The notes under the pieces were generated by a model. It was not told the DNA's origin. It was given only the letters and a program-made list of their open reading frames with translations, and searched no databases. A stretch of DNA of 7,299 bases from an uncultured Fidelibacterota bacterium (GTDB lineage: Bacteria > Fidelibacterota > Marinisomatia > Marinisomatales > UBA1611): assembly GCA_937893835.1 (NCBI GenBank), contig CALCSS010000246.1, positions 1 through 7,299 of the forward strand. Direction: 5' to 3'. Positions 6,997-7,299 of the stretch are shown here, in pieces. The position numbers were made by a program, and so were the translations under genes. The stretch's first letter is position 1. The number at the start of each line of letters is the position of its first letter.

Positions 6997-7299
6997 TTAA
7001 GTTTTTATATCTATTCTTTTTCTAGATTGAGGTGATTTTGGTTTTCTAGGTTTTGAATTTTTCTCGTTGCTTGTAGACTTTGCCGTTGGATTATTAGGCT
7101 TACGTCTTTTTGGATATCTACGCCTTGGTCTATTTTGTTTTTTTTGTGTTGATGCTCCATTCAAAGCTCTGGTCAATTTTTCACCATTCAATATTTTTTC
7201 TAAATCAATAGCGTCAATTGTCTCATATTTTAATAATTCTTGCGCCATCCTATGGAGGATATCTATATCTTTACGAAGAATCTCATCAGCATGCCTTTG
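6997..7299 (-). CDS. ftsH: FtsH ATP-dependent zinc metalloprotease, C-terminal end (partial, 100 aa)
   Basis: The frame is open from the window edge to TAA at 6997-6999. Its first half reads ...ADEILRKDIDILHRMAQELL then KYETIDAIDLEKIL, which matches the last helices of the FtsH peptidase domain (the pattern IL-x-R-x-x-LD-x-x-A-x-x-LL-x-x-ETLD). FtsH is a membrane AAA+ protease degrading misfolded membrane and regulatory proteins; the AAA module and HEXXH site are outside the window, so catalytic integrity cannot be judged. Being directly upstream of folP, as in E. coli, supports the call. The last 48 residues form a disordered-looking tail with 20 Lys/Arg, 7 Pro and only 2 acidic residues, far more basic than the usual FtsH tail. 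An 8-base A run (7138-7145) lies at the entry to this tail. Confidence 0.87.
   Translation of the reverse strand, partial: QRHADEILRKDIDILHRMAQELLKYETIDAIDLEKILNGEKLTRALNGASTQKKQNRPRRRYPKRRKPNNPTAKSTSNEKNSKPRKPKSPQSRKRIDIKT

Noticed and set aside
6997..7248. A free-standing 83-aa small basic protein starting at the ATG at 7246-7248
   Set aside because: The frame stays open to the window edge and the upstream codons match the C-terminal helices of FtsH, so this is the end of a larger gene.

Overview
The window is a compact stretch of ordinary bacterial core genes. All eight coding regions lie on the minus strand, so transcription runs from high to low coordinates. In that order they are: the C-terminal end of ftsH (cut by the window edge), folP (dihydropteroate synthase), cdaA (diadenylate cyclase), prfB (release factor 2, read through a programmed +1 frameshift), lysS (lysyl-tRNA synthetase), two LolC/LolE-family ABC permeases, and the N-terminal half of lolD (cut by the other edge). 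The longest gap between genes is 49 bases. Three junctions are 4-base ATGA stop/start overlaps, so most or all of this is probably one operon. I saw no tRNA, rRNA, mobile element, CRISPR array, long repeat or convincing terminator, and no gene-free stretch longer than 300 bases.

The DNA is AT-rich (about one third G+C by eye). The Lol lipoprotein-release genes imply a diderm (Gram-negative type) bacterium. A membrane diadenylate cyclase directly after folP, combined with LolCDE and very low G+C, fits the Fibrobacterota-Chlorobiota-Bacteroidota group or a relative such as marine Marinimicrobia. That placement is inference from gene order and composition, not from a search.

By region: 6997-7299 encodes the FtsH tail, which ends in an unusually basic proline-rich extension. 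6138-6980 and 5365-6141 are folP and cdaA, coupled by ATGA. 4196-5315 is prfB; codon 25 is an in-frame UGA inside a textbook RF2 frameshift cassette (AGGGGG, then TAT CTT TGA C), so the complete protein is 372 aa rather than the 294 aa given by the first downstream ATG. 2705-4192 is lysS with a clear Shine-Dalgarno. 1533-2702, 370-1536 and 1-373 form a lolC-lolE-lolD block, opened by a TTG start that sits directly against a predicted hairpin overlapping the lysS stop.

Functionally the cluster joins membrane protein quality control (FtsH), folate synthesis (FolP), c-di-AMP signalling (CdaA), translation (RF2, LysRS) and outer-membrane lipoprotein export (Lol). I found no strong evidence of a wholly new system. 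The points most worth a second look are the frameshift autoregulation upstream of lysS and lol, the hairpin at the lysS/lolC junction, the basic FtsH tail, and the folP-cdaA coupling.
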